A stretch of DNA of 14,220 nt, taken from positions 1 to 14,220 of the forward strand of contig NW_003155787.1 of the NCBI RefSeq assembly GCF_000003605.2. The letters run 5' to 3'. The notes under the pieces were generated by a model. That model did not search any database and was not told where the DNA came from. It saw only the letters and a list, made by a program, of their open reading frames with translations. Every line of letters starts with the position of its first letter. Position 1 is the first letter of the stretch. Both the position numbers and the translations under genes were made by a program. Below are positions 1-9,391 of this stretch, in pieces. The DNA is from Saccoglossus kowalevskii (Eukaryota > Hemichordata > Enteropneusta > Harrimaniidae).

Positions 1-286
1 ACTGTACTTCATCATGACTACATGCACTAGAGCTTGTCTGAAATGGTTATACCTGTGACAGTAATACAGTACGAGATGTGTATATCAACATGTGCCTCCT
101 ACAAATAAAGACTTCTTGTTGTTCTTTGATACATTGCGTTCTGTGGTCCAATTCGTAATAGCAGCTCCGTAGTCCTGTGCTTTTAGCAGGATTTTTTTTT
201 TTTGGCAGGATTTTTTTTTTTCGCCCTCTCGCATTAGTTTTGGGGTCTCCAGAGGATGTCATCCATAAAATTAAATCAGTGTGGCC
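1..286 (-). mobile_element. Terminal part of a GGCCACAC-ended DNA element (continues left of window)
   Basis: Read on the minus strand, this segment begins at 286 with GGCCACACTGATTTAATT. It continues through an A-rich tract to position 49 with strong similarity to 10674-10898 on the plus strand. The two copies lie in opposite orientation about 10 kb apart and differ by scattered substitutions and A-tract length changes. The same terminal 30 or so bases recur inverted at 11783-11811, so they behave as a terminal inverted repeat. The rest of this copy lies outside the window. Short open frames shared by the two copies interrupt at the A-tracts and are unlikely to be real proteins. The superfamily is not recognised. 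Confidence 0.75.
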
Positions 287-1089
287 TAGTATTAATTGAA
301 AAGTATTTTTTTTCAAACATATTAGTTCAATCAAACTTATCATGTACCCACAAAATTTTGCTACATTTATAACAATGCAGGTGATGTTGACAAATATGCA
401 GATCAGCTATTATAAAGTAATAATTATATCTTTATATCTTACTTCAGATCGTAAAAAATCAAAAGGTTCTGTTTTAGAGAAAATAGTTTATGAATTGGTT
501 ACATGTATGGCACAGTCCCTGTAGGTTTATATAGTAAATAGACATTGTTTGCTGATATAATACATAATTTATATGTACTGTATTTGCTCCATTTGATTTC
601 ATTATGCAAATGCCATGTTAAATGCTCGAGCATTTCTTGATTACTCAGTGTGTCTTCAACATACACAAAATACAGTAATTGGGGCTTACATGCACTTCAA
701 TTGGAGATATGCGTTTTTAATAGAGCAAATGCAGTATGCACATGTATAGAAGTGAATTGCTGCAAGCATGTTCAAGATATATCAGTCAGTAATTTTAGTT
801 AAGATTAGTGATTTAAAGGGATGTGCATAGTCCAAAAATAAGTTGGCATGTAAACAAGTTGAAATTTTCCTTGTATCAGTTTTCAACCAATTCAGTCAAA
901 GCATTTTTGAGAAATAATTCTACAAAACACAAATCCTAACAAAAAAAATGCTGCAGGTCATTTTGATCTCATTTTGAATAAAATCACAGAAAACTATGTG
1001 CATAAATAATCCAACATGTTGAAAATGTTCTTTTTCACCATTTTCAAGGTCTAAAATAGCCTTATTTTGATCAAAATATTGAGAGTGGT
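287..1089. other. Non-coding AT-rich stretch, nothing recognised
   Basis: This stretch is AT-rich sequence between the end of the left-hand element and the 3' end of the transposase relic. Open frames here are short, lack recognisable motifs and are broken by A/T runs. Part of it may be the 3' flank of the MULE-like element, but I could not find a matching terminal inverted repeat. Confidence 0.5.
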
Positions 1090-3560
1090 AAAATTTAGGA
1101 CGGCATGTCAAAGCTAACTCTTATTAGCTATTCTAATCCCTGAGCCATTTTTACTTCTGCCATCACTCTTACATCACATGATTTGAAGGTTGGATTTCTG
1201 GACATGATACAGGATGGCAGAAGATGGTTGCCCACTTTCAATAATAAACATTACCAAGTATCATGTTTTAAGTTGAAATAACAATCTCTCTCCATATGTC
1301 CAATGCAGTACACCTTATTAAGTGTTTCCTTTTGAATGAACTGTACATTCCGTGGGAACCACTGTAACGTGTTCAAGCAGTCAGTACATTTACGAATATT
1401 CCCTTTAATTTTCTTTACATAGAATGGCTCACCAAGAGTGGGATGATGGTTTTGATGGTCAAAAAGCAGTGGAAGACGTGGCACACGGTCGGACGTCACT
1501 GTTTGTGGGTTCTGAAGCACAAGATCTGGAAACAATAGGCGAGAGCCTGGAAACAACGGTCAATGCTGTGCAATCATTAGTTGAAGGTTTCATAAAGCAT
1601 ATGGGTCCCATATTACTTGAAGCTGGTATTCTTTTTATAGATATTTTAGCTGGTCCCAACTGCTCTACTTGTATGAGAATTAGATTGCAATGTGTCAACT
1701 AATGGCACAGATGTATCAGCATGCCGACGGATCCTTTTTCTTGGTTTTCTGCCGACATTTTTGCTGGCATTCAATGTTGATACTAATGTAAGGGAGGCTT
1801 GTTTTTTGGCTTGAGATAAATTTGATACTAATCTAACAAACTCTTTAGGTCTCCATTGTCATTAGCGGCAGCCAATATGTGTTAACACATTTTCGTGGAT
1901 TCAAAATGCATGTATTGTCACACTCATATCTTACAAGGTAGTATTTGTGTGAATCTGTTCCAATTATTCGAGACTTGTTATTATCAAATGCTATGCGTAT
2001 TAGCTTTTTTTCTTGTCACTTAAAGTGCCTGGCGACTTAGTTTGATGCACTCATATTCAGAAAATGTATTGCACAAGATTCTCAAACTGGTTTCGTCCTC
2101 GTCAGACTAACCACTGGACTGTGTCGATCCTTAGAACTCATTATTTGAGTATTATGTATTACACTTTGTTGGTCACCATAGAAATCTGCAGCTTTGATAG
2201 TTAAATGTTGATATTCTGGTCTAATGGTATATGGTCCCTCTAAGTTCAGGTAGGCGCGCTGTACATCATGCTGCTGCCTATCCACCAATTCTTTCAATTG
2301 ATCAATGAATCCATAGGCTTAAATTGCTGCCATCTCTTTAACAATGCATTTATTGATCAAGGAACATTATTATCATAAACAATGCGTTCAATTCCTGCTT
2401 CCTCTGCCTTTGCTGTAAGTAGATGATGACATATTTCTTTGGCCTTGTATTTTTTGAAGTAAGCATAAAAGGTTGATGTTCTTTGTGTTTCTGTCTGTTC
2501 CAGCTCATTCCACTTAACTTCGAGTTGCTGTAAACATTGATAATATTCGTCATAATTTTCACAATGAACTAGACCTCCATGAGAGTCGTATTTGAACTTT
2601 GTTGACAACTTCCGTTCATTAATCATATGCTCTATGTTACGACTGATATGGGTTCCACACAACAGCACATGAGAATTTACTTTGGAGTGCTTTTCTCGAG
2701 AGATTTTTCTTCATCAGTACCATAGCACCTTAAATTGACCTTTCTCTACCCAAGGTCATCTGTTTGAAAAAGGTCTCATAGGTTTTCTGATCATTTTTGA
2801 AGCATATACCACAGGGACCTATCATGGATGAATAGTTGTCTCTTTTTGTTTTCAGCCTCAGATGCTGGTAAGTGGTAACTAATAAAAAAAGGGACCTAGA
2901 TTAGACGAAACGTCTGCACCTAATGGAGAGTTTGTATTTTCATCATCATTAGTGCAGAATAGTTCAATACCTGTCATTTGTTTGTCATTCTTAAGGACAA
3001 CAACAGTTGAGTTATGCACTACACAGACACTATGTATGAAATTGTTATCATCTGGTTCATCATTCATATTCAGAATCACACTTGCTAATGGATCTTTTGA
3101 CTTTGGTACCTTTGCCTTTTGATAGTCTGCCTGCCTGTCTTACACTTCTTGGTAATGCTGATGCGGTTTCAGCACCTAAAACTTTGTACTCGGTCTAGTT
3201 TTTATTTAAGGCTTCCTGGTATTATTTGCATTCCCATGAGATTTTATCGGTATTTTATGTCCAGGACCTTCAAATCGGTATTGTATTAAACAATATCTAT
3301 AATTAAAAGTTCCTTTGCCAGGGTGTACAGTGAAAAAAACACTTTTGTGTAACTGTTTGCTGTTGTTATTGATGTATCGACGTTTCACAAGTTGATAATG
3401 ATTATGACCATCCCCAACTTCACTCACAATACTATAGACCCTTTGTATGTGTTACCTTCAGTAAATCTCACATCATAGAAATTAGGTTGCGTTTCAGTAT
3501 GGTCCCACCACATATCATCCACATGTGATATCTCCAGGATGTTTGAGTTTTTAGCCTTTG
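1090..3560 (-). pseudogene. Decayed MULE-like transposase (RNase H-fold core plus SWIM-like zinc finger)
   Basis: Transposases of this group cut and paste their own DNA element using a DDE-type RNase H fold. Reading down the minus strand across several frames, motifs appear in the order I know from MULE-like proteins of invertebrate genomes. They are: HGNANNTRKP then a TRPST-like stretch (3240-3170); SPLGADVSSNLGPF with the first acidic residue D (2912-2914); VTTYQHLRL and MIGP (about 2875-2810); YETFF (about 2780); YGTDEE with the second D (2713-2715); LLCGTHISRNIEHMI (2665-2620); YDNNVP then SINALLKRW (2375-2310). A Cys-rich SWIM-like YECDNTC...CVNT (1925-1880) follows, then GRKPRKRIRR (about 1735) and FYVKKIKGNIRKCTDC (1425-1380). 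At least three frame changes and several stops break it, including a stop directly after the first catalytic D block. The usual DPTFNLG reads DVSSNLG, and the SWIM CxH reads CVN. The N-terminus is lost at about 3560 where another repeat begins. It cannot make an intact enzyme. Family assignment is from remembered motif order, not a search. Confidence 0.85.
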
Positions 3561-3890
3561 CAGACGAAGTCTGCCGAAGGCTTATAGATTGGGTTCCGTC
3601 AGTCTGTCTGTCTTTTACCTCTTATAACTTTAAGATATGCTCTGTCCAATGTTTTTCCACGCCGGTGCATATGTAATTCTCAATGCCATACACATGCACG
3701 CCAAGTATTTTTTTGATTCGCCAAATTTTCATTATGTTTTTCTGTGATTTTCGAAATTTCATCTCGCAAGAGAACTGGCATACCGTATTGCGCGTGCGCC
3801 AGTCTAACCGCTGAGGAGATCGGCGTCGTTTTTGTCTGAGGATATTGTATTCCGGGACTGTATCTTTCTTTGCACAAGGCTTATATAGAT
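3561..3890 (+). repeat. Dispersed repeat beginning with GCAGAC-GAA-GTCTGC hairpin
   Basis: The segment opens with GCAGACGAAGTCTGC, a perfect 6-bp stem with a GAA loop. It continues CGAAGGCTTATAGATTGGG and a GTCTGTCTGTCT tract. This start is familiar as an interspersed repeat in several marine invertebrate genomes. It abruptly ends the readable transposase frame at 3560, so it either inserted into the transposase or marks its deletion edge. The right end is vague; a second GGCTTATATAGATT-like string at 3877-3891 may be near it. The open frame on the minus strand at 3680-3877 has no recognised motif. Confidence 0.55.
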
Positions 3891-5216
3891 TAAATTCTAT
3901 CTCAAAGGTAAGAAACTGTGCTTATATTATTTATTATGAACTTTGATTTATCCTTTTGTGTCCTGACTTTAGTGAGAAACTAGCGACCGCACAGTGTCAC
4001 ACTTCGCCAGAAAAACAGTCCTGCTATAAGTTCAAGAACTGGTTATGAAACGTGTAAATCGAAAGTTTATCTCGTCATTTAGGAGGCTTGGGAATAATTT
4101 TTGGCATATAAAATACTGGAATAATAAAAACGTAAAAGTTTAGAACACGCTGATCGTGATTCTGTTATGCACGATTGCTATTTCCGGTGTTTATTGGCAA
4201 CTGCTAGCAGATTGAAACTTGGTTTCGTGACGACATATTAGACTAGAATTATCGAGAAAACACAAGTCAAGTTCGGCCAACCGAAAGCAATGATGAAATT
4301 GAAAAGTACTCCACAAATATAATTTAAAGAGGGCGCTAATTTGCATATAATTAGCATACCAATCAAACATTTCAAAGAAAATTCTTAGCACTTTTATACA
4401 TGTATTTACATTAACCTCAAATACTGTGTACAAGTACTATATTAATGTTCTTGAATTATTTTGATGAATAAATTAAACCACTTGATGTAAAAAAAAATAT
4501 CAACTTCAACAGATGAAGAATATCCATTTTATTCTCTGTAATGGGACAAGTTGTGAAATTCTAGCCTTTCATTCATTTCTTTTAAATTTCTTTCAAGTAT
4601 TTTCATTTTCATAAATGTACTGACATATTGTAATAGCTGAAAAACTCAAGTAATAATAAGAAAAATATGTTCACATAACAAAATTACCATTTAAAAGAAA
4701 AAAGAAAAAATCGAATCCGATGACTGTAACTAAATTGATCATATATTGATTGCATTATGGGTACTGAGGACAAAGGTCAAAGCACATACCGTGTCATCCA
4801 TGTTGTTTCAGTGTTTACCGTTCGTTTTGTTTTGGTGATTCTTTTGATGATTTTTTTTTTAACTTCTCGCCAATAAAAGGCAAGTAACAAGCAATTTCAC
4901 CAATAAATTGTTGTTGGTTCTTCTGTTCTTAAGTATCTAAGCTAATTCAGGAATGATGAGGGAACTTGTATTGACTCTCCCATTGCGTGATTAACGAATG
5001 CTTGTGACAATCACTTCACGCCTCTAGCCATTGTTTTTTGTTTATTTATTCAGCCAGTGTTTCCCCAGACACCCAATCCATTGTCCTACTTGTCACCTAA
5101 TGCCACTACCTGTCTGTTATTTCTTTGTTTTTTCGCCTGTCAATTAATAAGATATCTCTCAATAACGTTGTCGGGACATCTTCGGGACTCGTGAAACAGC
5201 TGCCCACCGAAAACAA
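3891..5216. other. Non-coding stretch, nothing recognised
   Basis: AT-rich sequence with no supportable gene. A GCTAATTTGCATAT string at 4335-4348 recurs in reverse complement near 5791-5804, and the first copy sits in a local palindrome (GCTAATTTGCATATAATTAGC). This resembles common short interspersed repeat ends, but no full element could be delimited. The minus-strand open frame at 4191-4433 shows no motif. Confidence 0.5.
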
Positions 5217-5293
5217 AGGAGGGCGCTGAAGATAAATAGAGAGGCGCTACAAATTGAAGAGGGGCGCAAATAAATTAAAGAGGGGCGCTGTGC
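5217..5293 (+). repeat. 21-bp tandem array of GAGGGGCGCT-type units, four copies
   Basis: Four GGGCGCT/GGCGCT cores start at 5223, 5244, 5264 and 5285, a spacing of 21, 20 and 21 bases. They are separated by A-rich spacers such as GAAGATAAATAGA and CAAATTGAAGA. A single related AGAGGGCGCT occurs at 4327-4336. The spacing is close to two helical turns, which would put all cores on one face of DNA. Whether this has a binding role or is simply a degenerate minisatellite cannot be told from sequence. Confidence 0.7.
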
Positions 5294-6593
5294 CTACCTT
5301 AAACCCCTCGTGGAGAACACTCTGATACTGTAATTCAATATCAATGAACCTATCATCACTTTTAAATTGAAGTAAATATGATACCTGAGTGCGTTACTAC
5401 ACTCGTGACCGGGACCTCCATGCTCCATGCGGTGTTGTTTATCAGTTTATCCATGCTCCAAGTTCATCAGTAAATCGAACCTCTGTCAACAGAGACACAT
5501 TTATTTTGGTACTGAAATAAGGGTGGCAATTTCAATGTTTAGCTACCATAATTTATCCCCTATTATGAGCAGGAAAACAAATTACGGACCTCGATTGAGA
5601 TGGATTCAACGGCGGCCATGTTTGTTATTTATTGTTGACATTGTGCATTAAGAGATATGTGAAACAATATTAGGGAGGGGGTCAAATTCACGTAATCCTC
5701 AATTTTAATTTTAATGTTGACTTAATAGTCATATTTTTTTTCTTCAAAACTCCGGATATTATTTTATATATTATTTTAACACAACTGCAATATGCAAATT
5801 AGCAGCCAATCTGAGACAATTTTCTAGAATGAACACTGCAATCCAGTTCAAAGGAAATTTGACATACACTTAGGTTACATGATCACTACCTCTGCTGATT
5901 AGTTGTTCATGCATTTCTATCTGCTTTTATAATGTATTATTTTTTGTATTTTTCTCAATATTATTTTTTTATTTCTTTTGATAGCTTGGCATCCATTTGG
6001 TTCAGCTCAAGTGAAATTTTCTGCATATCCCTAGTCAGATTTTAATGGTATTGAAAACACAAGTACTCTGGCTTTTTGCACATTCTTAATATTTTATTTT
6101 TGCAGAATCCCGTGAATATTAATTTGACAACTTTGTAGAGTGGAAACAGACTGGTGAATTAGTTCATCCTAGACTTTGGTAGAACATGTTTAAAATAGTA
6201 CAGTGTGAACTGCAATTTTTTTTGGCTTGTATAAATTTATTAAGTAATATTTTTTCGTACTAAAAAGACTCAAATATCTTTTTTAATTAAATCTAACAGC
6301 CAATGGGAGCACATATGCTACAACCTCTGCTTACTTTGGACTATTTTTTTCAGGTGCAGAGCCAGAATTGTTTTCTCAGAAAGCAAAGCCACTGGAACTG
6401 CATGTATTACAAAAACACACCGGTACTATTCGCTGCGTGTCTGACAATTGTATAAAGTTTCGCAGGTCCTCCTTTTTTTATTTTGAGAAGTTCTGTCAAC
6501 CAAATCATAAATATGTGTTTCTCTGTACATACAATTTCACAACATTTGTTAATATTAATGTGTGATAATAAAAACTTGATAATATTTTTCTAG
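5294..6593. other. Non-coding AT-rich stretch, nothing recognised
   Basis: Sequence dominated by T-runs and AT-rich stretches. Two plus-strand open frames (5427-5651 and 6368-6565) have no recognisable domain, poor residue composition and no supporting signals. A YY1-like GCGGCCATGTTT occurs at 5611-5622 without other promoter evidence. Confidence 0.5.
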
Positions 6594-6704
6594 ATGTTTG
6601 CACTTTATTTGTATCGTCGTATGAGAAGTAATCTTGTCCTTATTAGAGATATTGAAACTAATCCAGCGCCACAAACTAGTTTATCCAAACAGACACAACA
6701 CTGA
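6594..6704 (+). pseudogene. Short ORF with degenerate 2A-like motif, probable retroelement scrap
   Basis: A 36-codon ORF starts at an ATG at 6594 and contains LVLIRDIETNPAP at roughly residues 15-27. The consensus for ribosome-skipping 2A-like peptides is D-(V/I)-E-X-N-P-G-P. Here everything fits except the Gly, which is Ala (GCG instead of GGN), so skipping would be expected to fail. 2A-like sequences are known near the N-terminus of ORFs of some non-LTR retrotransposons and of some NLR-type genes in sea urchins and amphioxus. No reverse transcriptase or endonuclease motifs follow in this window, and the frame stops at 6702-6704. This is best read as a broken fragment. A chance match of eight residues is unlikely but possible. 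Confidence 0.45.
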
Positions 6705-7408
6705 CTCTACATATTTGCAGATCTGATTTGTATACTTCCTTGTAATTTTACCTGTTGTACTGTTTTGGTGCTATCTGGTTTCCTTGCTGAGAATAATGCT
6801 GACCTGGGTGGAGAGTGCCATAGAAATCACGTTTGCCAATTTATGTCCATGCAACTTTAGAATGACAACTAGCGAAGGCTATGTCATTCATGACTTGTAT
6901 TCAACAAAGTCAACCACTTTTCCAGAAATTGGTTTGAGAATAAAAACTAAAGTTTGACAGAACTGTTTTTGTTTCATTTGCACATATTTCTTATTCCTTC
7001 CCCCACACGTTACGTTCATATGTATTGCATTATTTTAGACATTCAGATCACCAATATCATGTATAAATTAAATTCCGTCTTTCCCCAAAATTATATTAGC
7101 AACACTATTTGTCTACACTGGCAACATACCAGTATTCCATTTCTGATAGAATTATTTAATATATAACTACGACAGGGTTTAATATGCACTATTTAAAGCC
7201 CCACAACCTGCAATGACTTTCATTTTTTTAAATTTTCATTGTTTTTCTACATCATTGATTTAATTAAAAGGGTACTACATAGAGCCTATTTTGGTGTTTG
7301 TATTTATCAAGTTATGTATATTGATTATAAATTTGAAAAAAAAAAGAAAAAAAAATGATTATCTTCAGAGTTGTGATGATATAAATGAGAAACCATGAAC
7401 CTGTGAAG
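6705..7408. other. Non-coding stretch, nothing recognised
   Basis: No supportable gene. The open frame at 6954-7166 is low-complexity hydrophobic sequence without motifs. An A-rich tract lies at 7337-7355. Confidence 0.45.
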
Positions 7409-7468
7409 GACTTCCGTTTGCGCCATCTTGCCATAAAAAAACGCCCTCGTGAGGTATAAACAGGTAAG
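7409..7468 (+). promoter_or_regulatory. Promoter-like cluster: inverted ETS site, YY1-like site, consensus splice donor
   Basis: ACTTCCG (7410-7416, an ETS core on the minus strand) is followed closely by GCGCCATCTTG (7420-7430), a good YY1-type element. CAG|GTAAGG, a near-ideal splice donor, lies at 7461-7469. ETS plus YY1 near a transcription start, then a donor, is the pattern of a short non-coding first exon. Further downstream are TCACGTGA (7499-7506, E-box) and CCGGAAGT (7577-7584, ETS). No coding exon can be linked to it, so this is tentative. Confidence 0.3.
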
Positions 7469-7664
7469 GTAACAAAGCTTCGCTGAACTGTGCGTCAGAT
7501 CACGTGACCCGGCTGGGCGTGATTGACCGCAGATACTGACAACCCGTCATTTTGCAATGAGCATAAAAATGCGATTCCGGAAGTTCCTAAATGCGCATGT
7601 GTTTTGACATGAGATCAGGTGATTCTGAAGCAGACGCTCGGACGTAGGCCATGCGGTGATTATA

Positions 7665-7826
7665 CAGCCAAAACAAAGTCAGCTTGGACGTTCAGTTGTG
7701 AGACATGACAAAATAAACACAGCCAGTGATACATTTCGAGAATAAAACAACAAAATAAACGCAATCAAAGACGCCGACCACGCGCGCTGGAAATGAATAG
7801 AACGCATTGCGGCAAGGAGTCTCACC
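7665..7826 (+). repeat. Left arm of the foldback element
   Basis: Inverted partner of 8708-8860. The outer part, containing GACGTTCAGTTG and GACATGACAAAATAAAC, is nearly identical to the right arm. The inner part is diverged with small indels. Confidence 0.8.
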
Positions 7827-8707
7827 TGCCTCTAGATCTTTTACTCACGGAAACAAACACGCACGTGCTATTTCTGTATATTTCGGCTATAAAAAAAACA
7901 CCGGAAGGGACAAGTTTATATCATGTTTATATTAACGCAACATGAAAGCAACGGTGAATAAATGTTTATCAATCATCAAACTAAATATTCGATGTTACAT
8001 ACATGAAGCGAACTGCGGCGGTTATGTGGCTAAGACGAAGGACATGCGACAGTACTATTATGTTCGTTTACTACACGTGCGAGTAACTTTCCGATAAAAA
8101 CGTGATTAGTATCAGCAATAATTTCTAAATTCGAATACTAGTTGGGGCATAGACCTTAGAATATCTACTAAGGTATATGGTTGGGGTGAATATGAATTAA
8201 ATACTTAGTATCCATATGATCTTTTGAAAGATCAGCGAAACAGTTCACAATCACGATTATGGTGAATTGGCGAATTTTCAACAAAGACATCGGCTCCGGT
8301 CAGTCATGAGTTTGCTGTGTCATGAAGTCAACATTTTACAATGTTGAACACTACTTTTAGTTCTTGACATTGTGAAATTATTTCGATTTTTGGGAGAAAA
8401 AAAAGATAATTCAGAAATGTATATTAAGAATAATTCATTGCACCCATAAATTATTTTCATAATTACTGATTACACACGAATATTACAGAAAAAAAAGATA
8501 ATTTGCTATATCCTTGTTTGCACGTCATGTTCACAAAATTATTTGTAAAGGGTGCCCTTTGAAATGGCAAATTTTCTCGATGTTTTAGCGAGTACTCCGC
8601 CGGGTATATAGCGAATTCTCGCACTAGCATACTTTTGCTCGAGTTCACTCATCGATTTCCCACATGCACAATGCGTTTTAAAATAGCATAATTATATTGC
8701 GTGAGTG

Positions 8708-8860
8708 TCTGGTGAGACTGTTTCACAACACGTTCTATTTATTTCCAACGCGCATGGCCGGCGCGTTTATTTTGTATTTTTATTTTCGATATGTAGCACT
8801 CGCTGCGTTTATTTTGTCATGTCTCGCAACTGAACGTCCAAGCTGACTTTGTTTTGGCTG
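8708..8860 (-). repeat. Right arm of the foldback element
   Basis: Reverse complement of the left arm; ends GACTTTGTTTTGGCTG immediately before TA at 8861-8862. Confidence 0.8.
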
Positions 8861-9007
8861 TACATGTAACATTTAAAAAAAAGTACTACATAGTACCACA
8901 CTGCTGATACGTGTGAGTATTATACTTTATTATTTGCACTTTTAAAATGAGAATTGTACGTCGGGCTCCCCCAATGAAGCCGCGAAAGGTGCGTTCCTAG
9001 ATTCTGC

Positions 9008-9290
9008 TGAGTCAGACCATGGAGTGCCTCCTTTTTGGCAAATATTCCTCTTTGATAGGGCAATTTTCGTCGACAACATCAGATTGAAATTTGCCGCCAT
9101 GTTTGAACAAGTGCCCCGGAAGTACTATTGAATAGCCAATTAGAAGAATCCATGTCCAGACCAATCAGATTTCATATTTTATTAATGGCGTTTTCCCATT
9201 ACCTGCCTCTTTGAGCTTGCGCGAAGAGGCGGGGACCAGCCAAGTAACAAAGCATAATGACGAAATAGTATCTGATTAAATATAAGCAAC
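9008..9290 (+). promoter_or_regulatory. Candidate host gene promoter (AP-1, YY1, ETS, two CCAAT boxes, TATA)
   Basis: Motifs occur in an order typical of animal promoters. They are TGAGTCA (9008-9014, AP-1), GCCGCCATGTT (9093-9103, YY1-like), CCGGAAGT (9116-9123, ETS), AGCCAAT (9134-9140) and CCAATCAG (9161-9168), two CCAAT boxes 25 bases apart, and ATATAAGC around 9280-9287 as a TATA-like box. A start about 30 bases after the TATA would fall near 9311. That gives a leader of about 80 bases before the ATG at 9392, which opens a signal-peptide ORF. Each motif alone is weak; the cluster and its position support the call. Confidence 0.4.
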
Positions 9291-9391
9291 TTAGGGAGCC
9301 ATATTTGGTTGGACTGGTGAATTGACTTCTAGTCTAGGTTGTTTCGACTTTAACGTTAATGTTCTTTACGAGCGTATCAACATACAACATT

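Larger units (their letters stand above)
7665..8860. mobile_element. Non-autonomous foldback DNA element with long terminal inverted repeats, TA flanked
   Basis: The two ends are long inverted repeats of about 160 bp. The left arm (7665 to about 7826) starts CAGCCAAAACAAAGTC and the right arm (about 8708-8860) is its reverse complement. The outer 60 or so bases differ at only a handful of positions; the inner parts share blocks such as AATAGAACG and GTCTCACC. Each end is flanked by TA, consistent with the TA target duplication of Tc1/mariner-type elements, though TA alone is weak evidence. The interior of about 880 bp has no transposase, so mobility would depend on an enzyme supplied elsewhere. 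Confidence 0.8.

Noticed and set aside
811-830. TTAAAGGGATGTGCATAGTC, resembling a TTAA-target element terminus (Kolobok or piggyBac type)
   Set aside because: No matching inverted end was found; the only CCCTTTAA nearby (1402-1409) falls within the transposase reading frame and looks coincidental.
1424-1702. 92-residue plus-strand open frame
   Set aside because: It is antisense to the transposase relic, whose minus-strand reading carries family motifs; this frame shows none.
3680-3877. Minus-strand open frame upstream of the transposase relic, considered as its N-terminus
   Set aside because: It lies inside the GCAGAC-ended repeat and does not resemble the missing N-terminal part.
4700-4725. 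TCGAATCC string considered as a tRNA B box for a SINE
   Set aside because: No A box at the proper distance and no tRNA-like fold.
5427-5651. 74-residue plus-strand open frame with several cysteines
   Set aside because: No signal peptide, spacing pattern or promoter supports it; probably chance.
8218-8233. GATCTTTTGAAAGATC hairpin considered as a terminator
   Set aside because: Rho-independent terminators do not apply to this kind of genome, and a 7-bp stem in AT-rich DNA is expected by chance.
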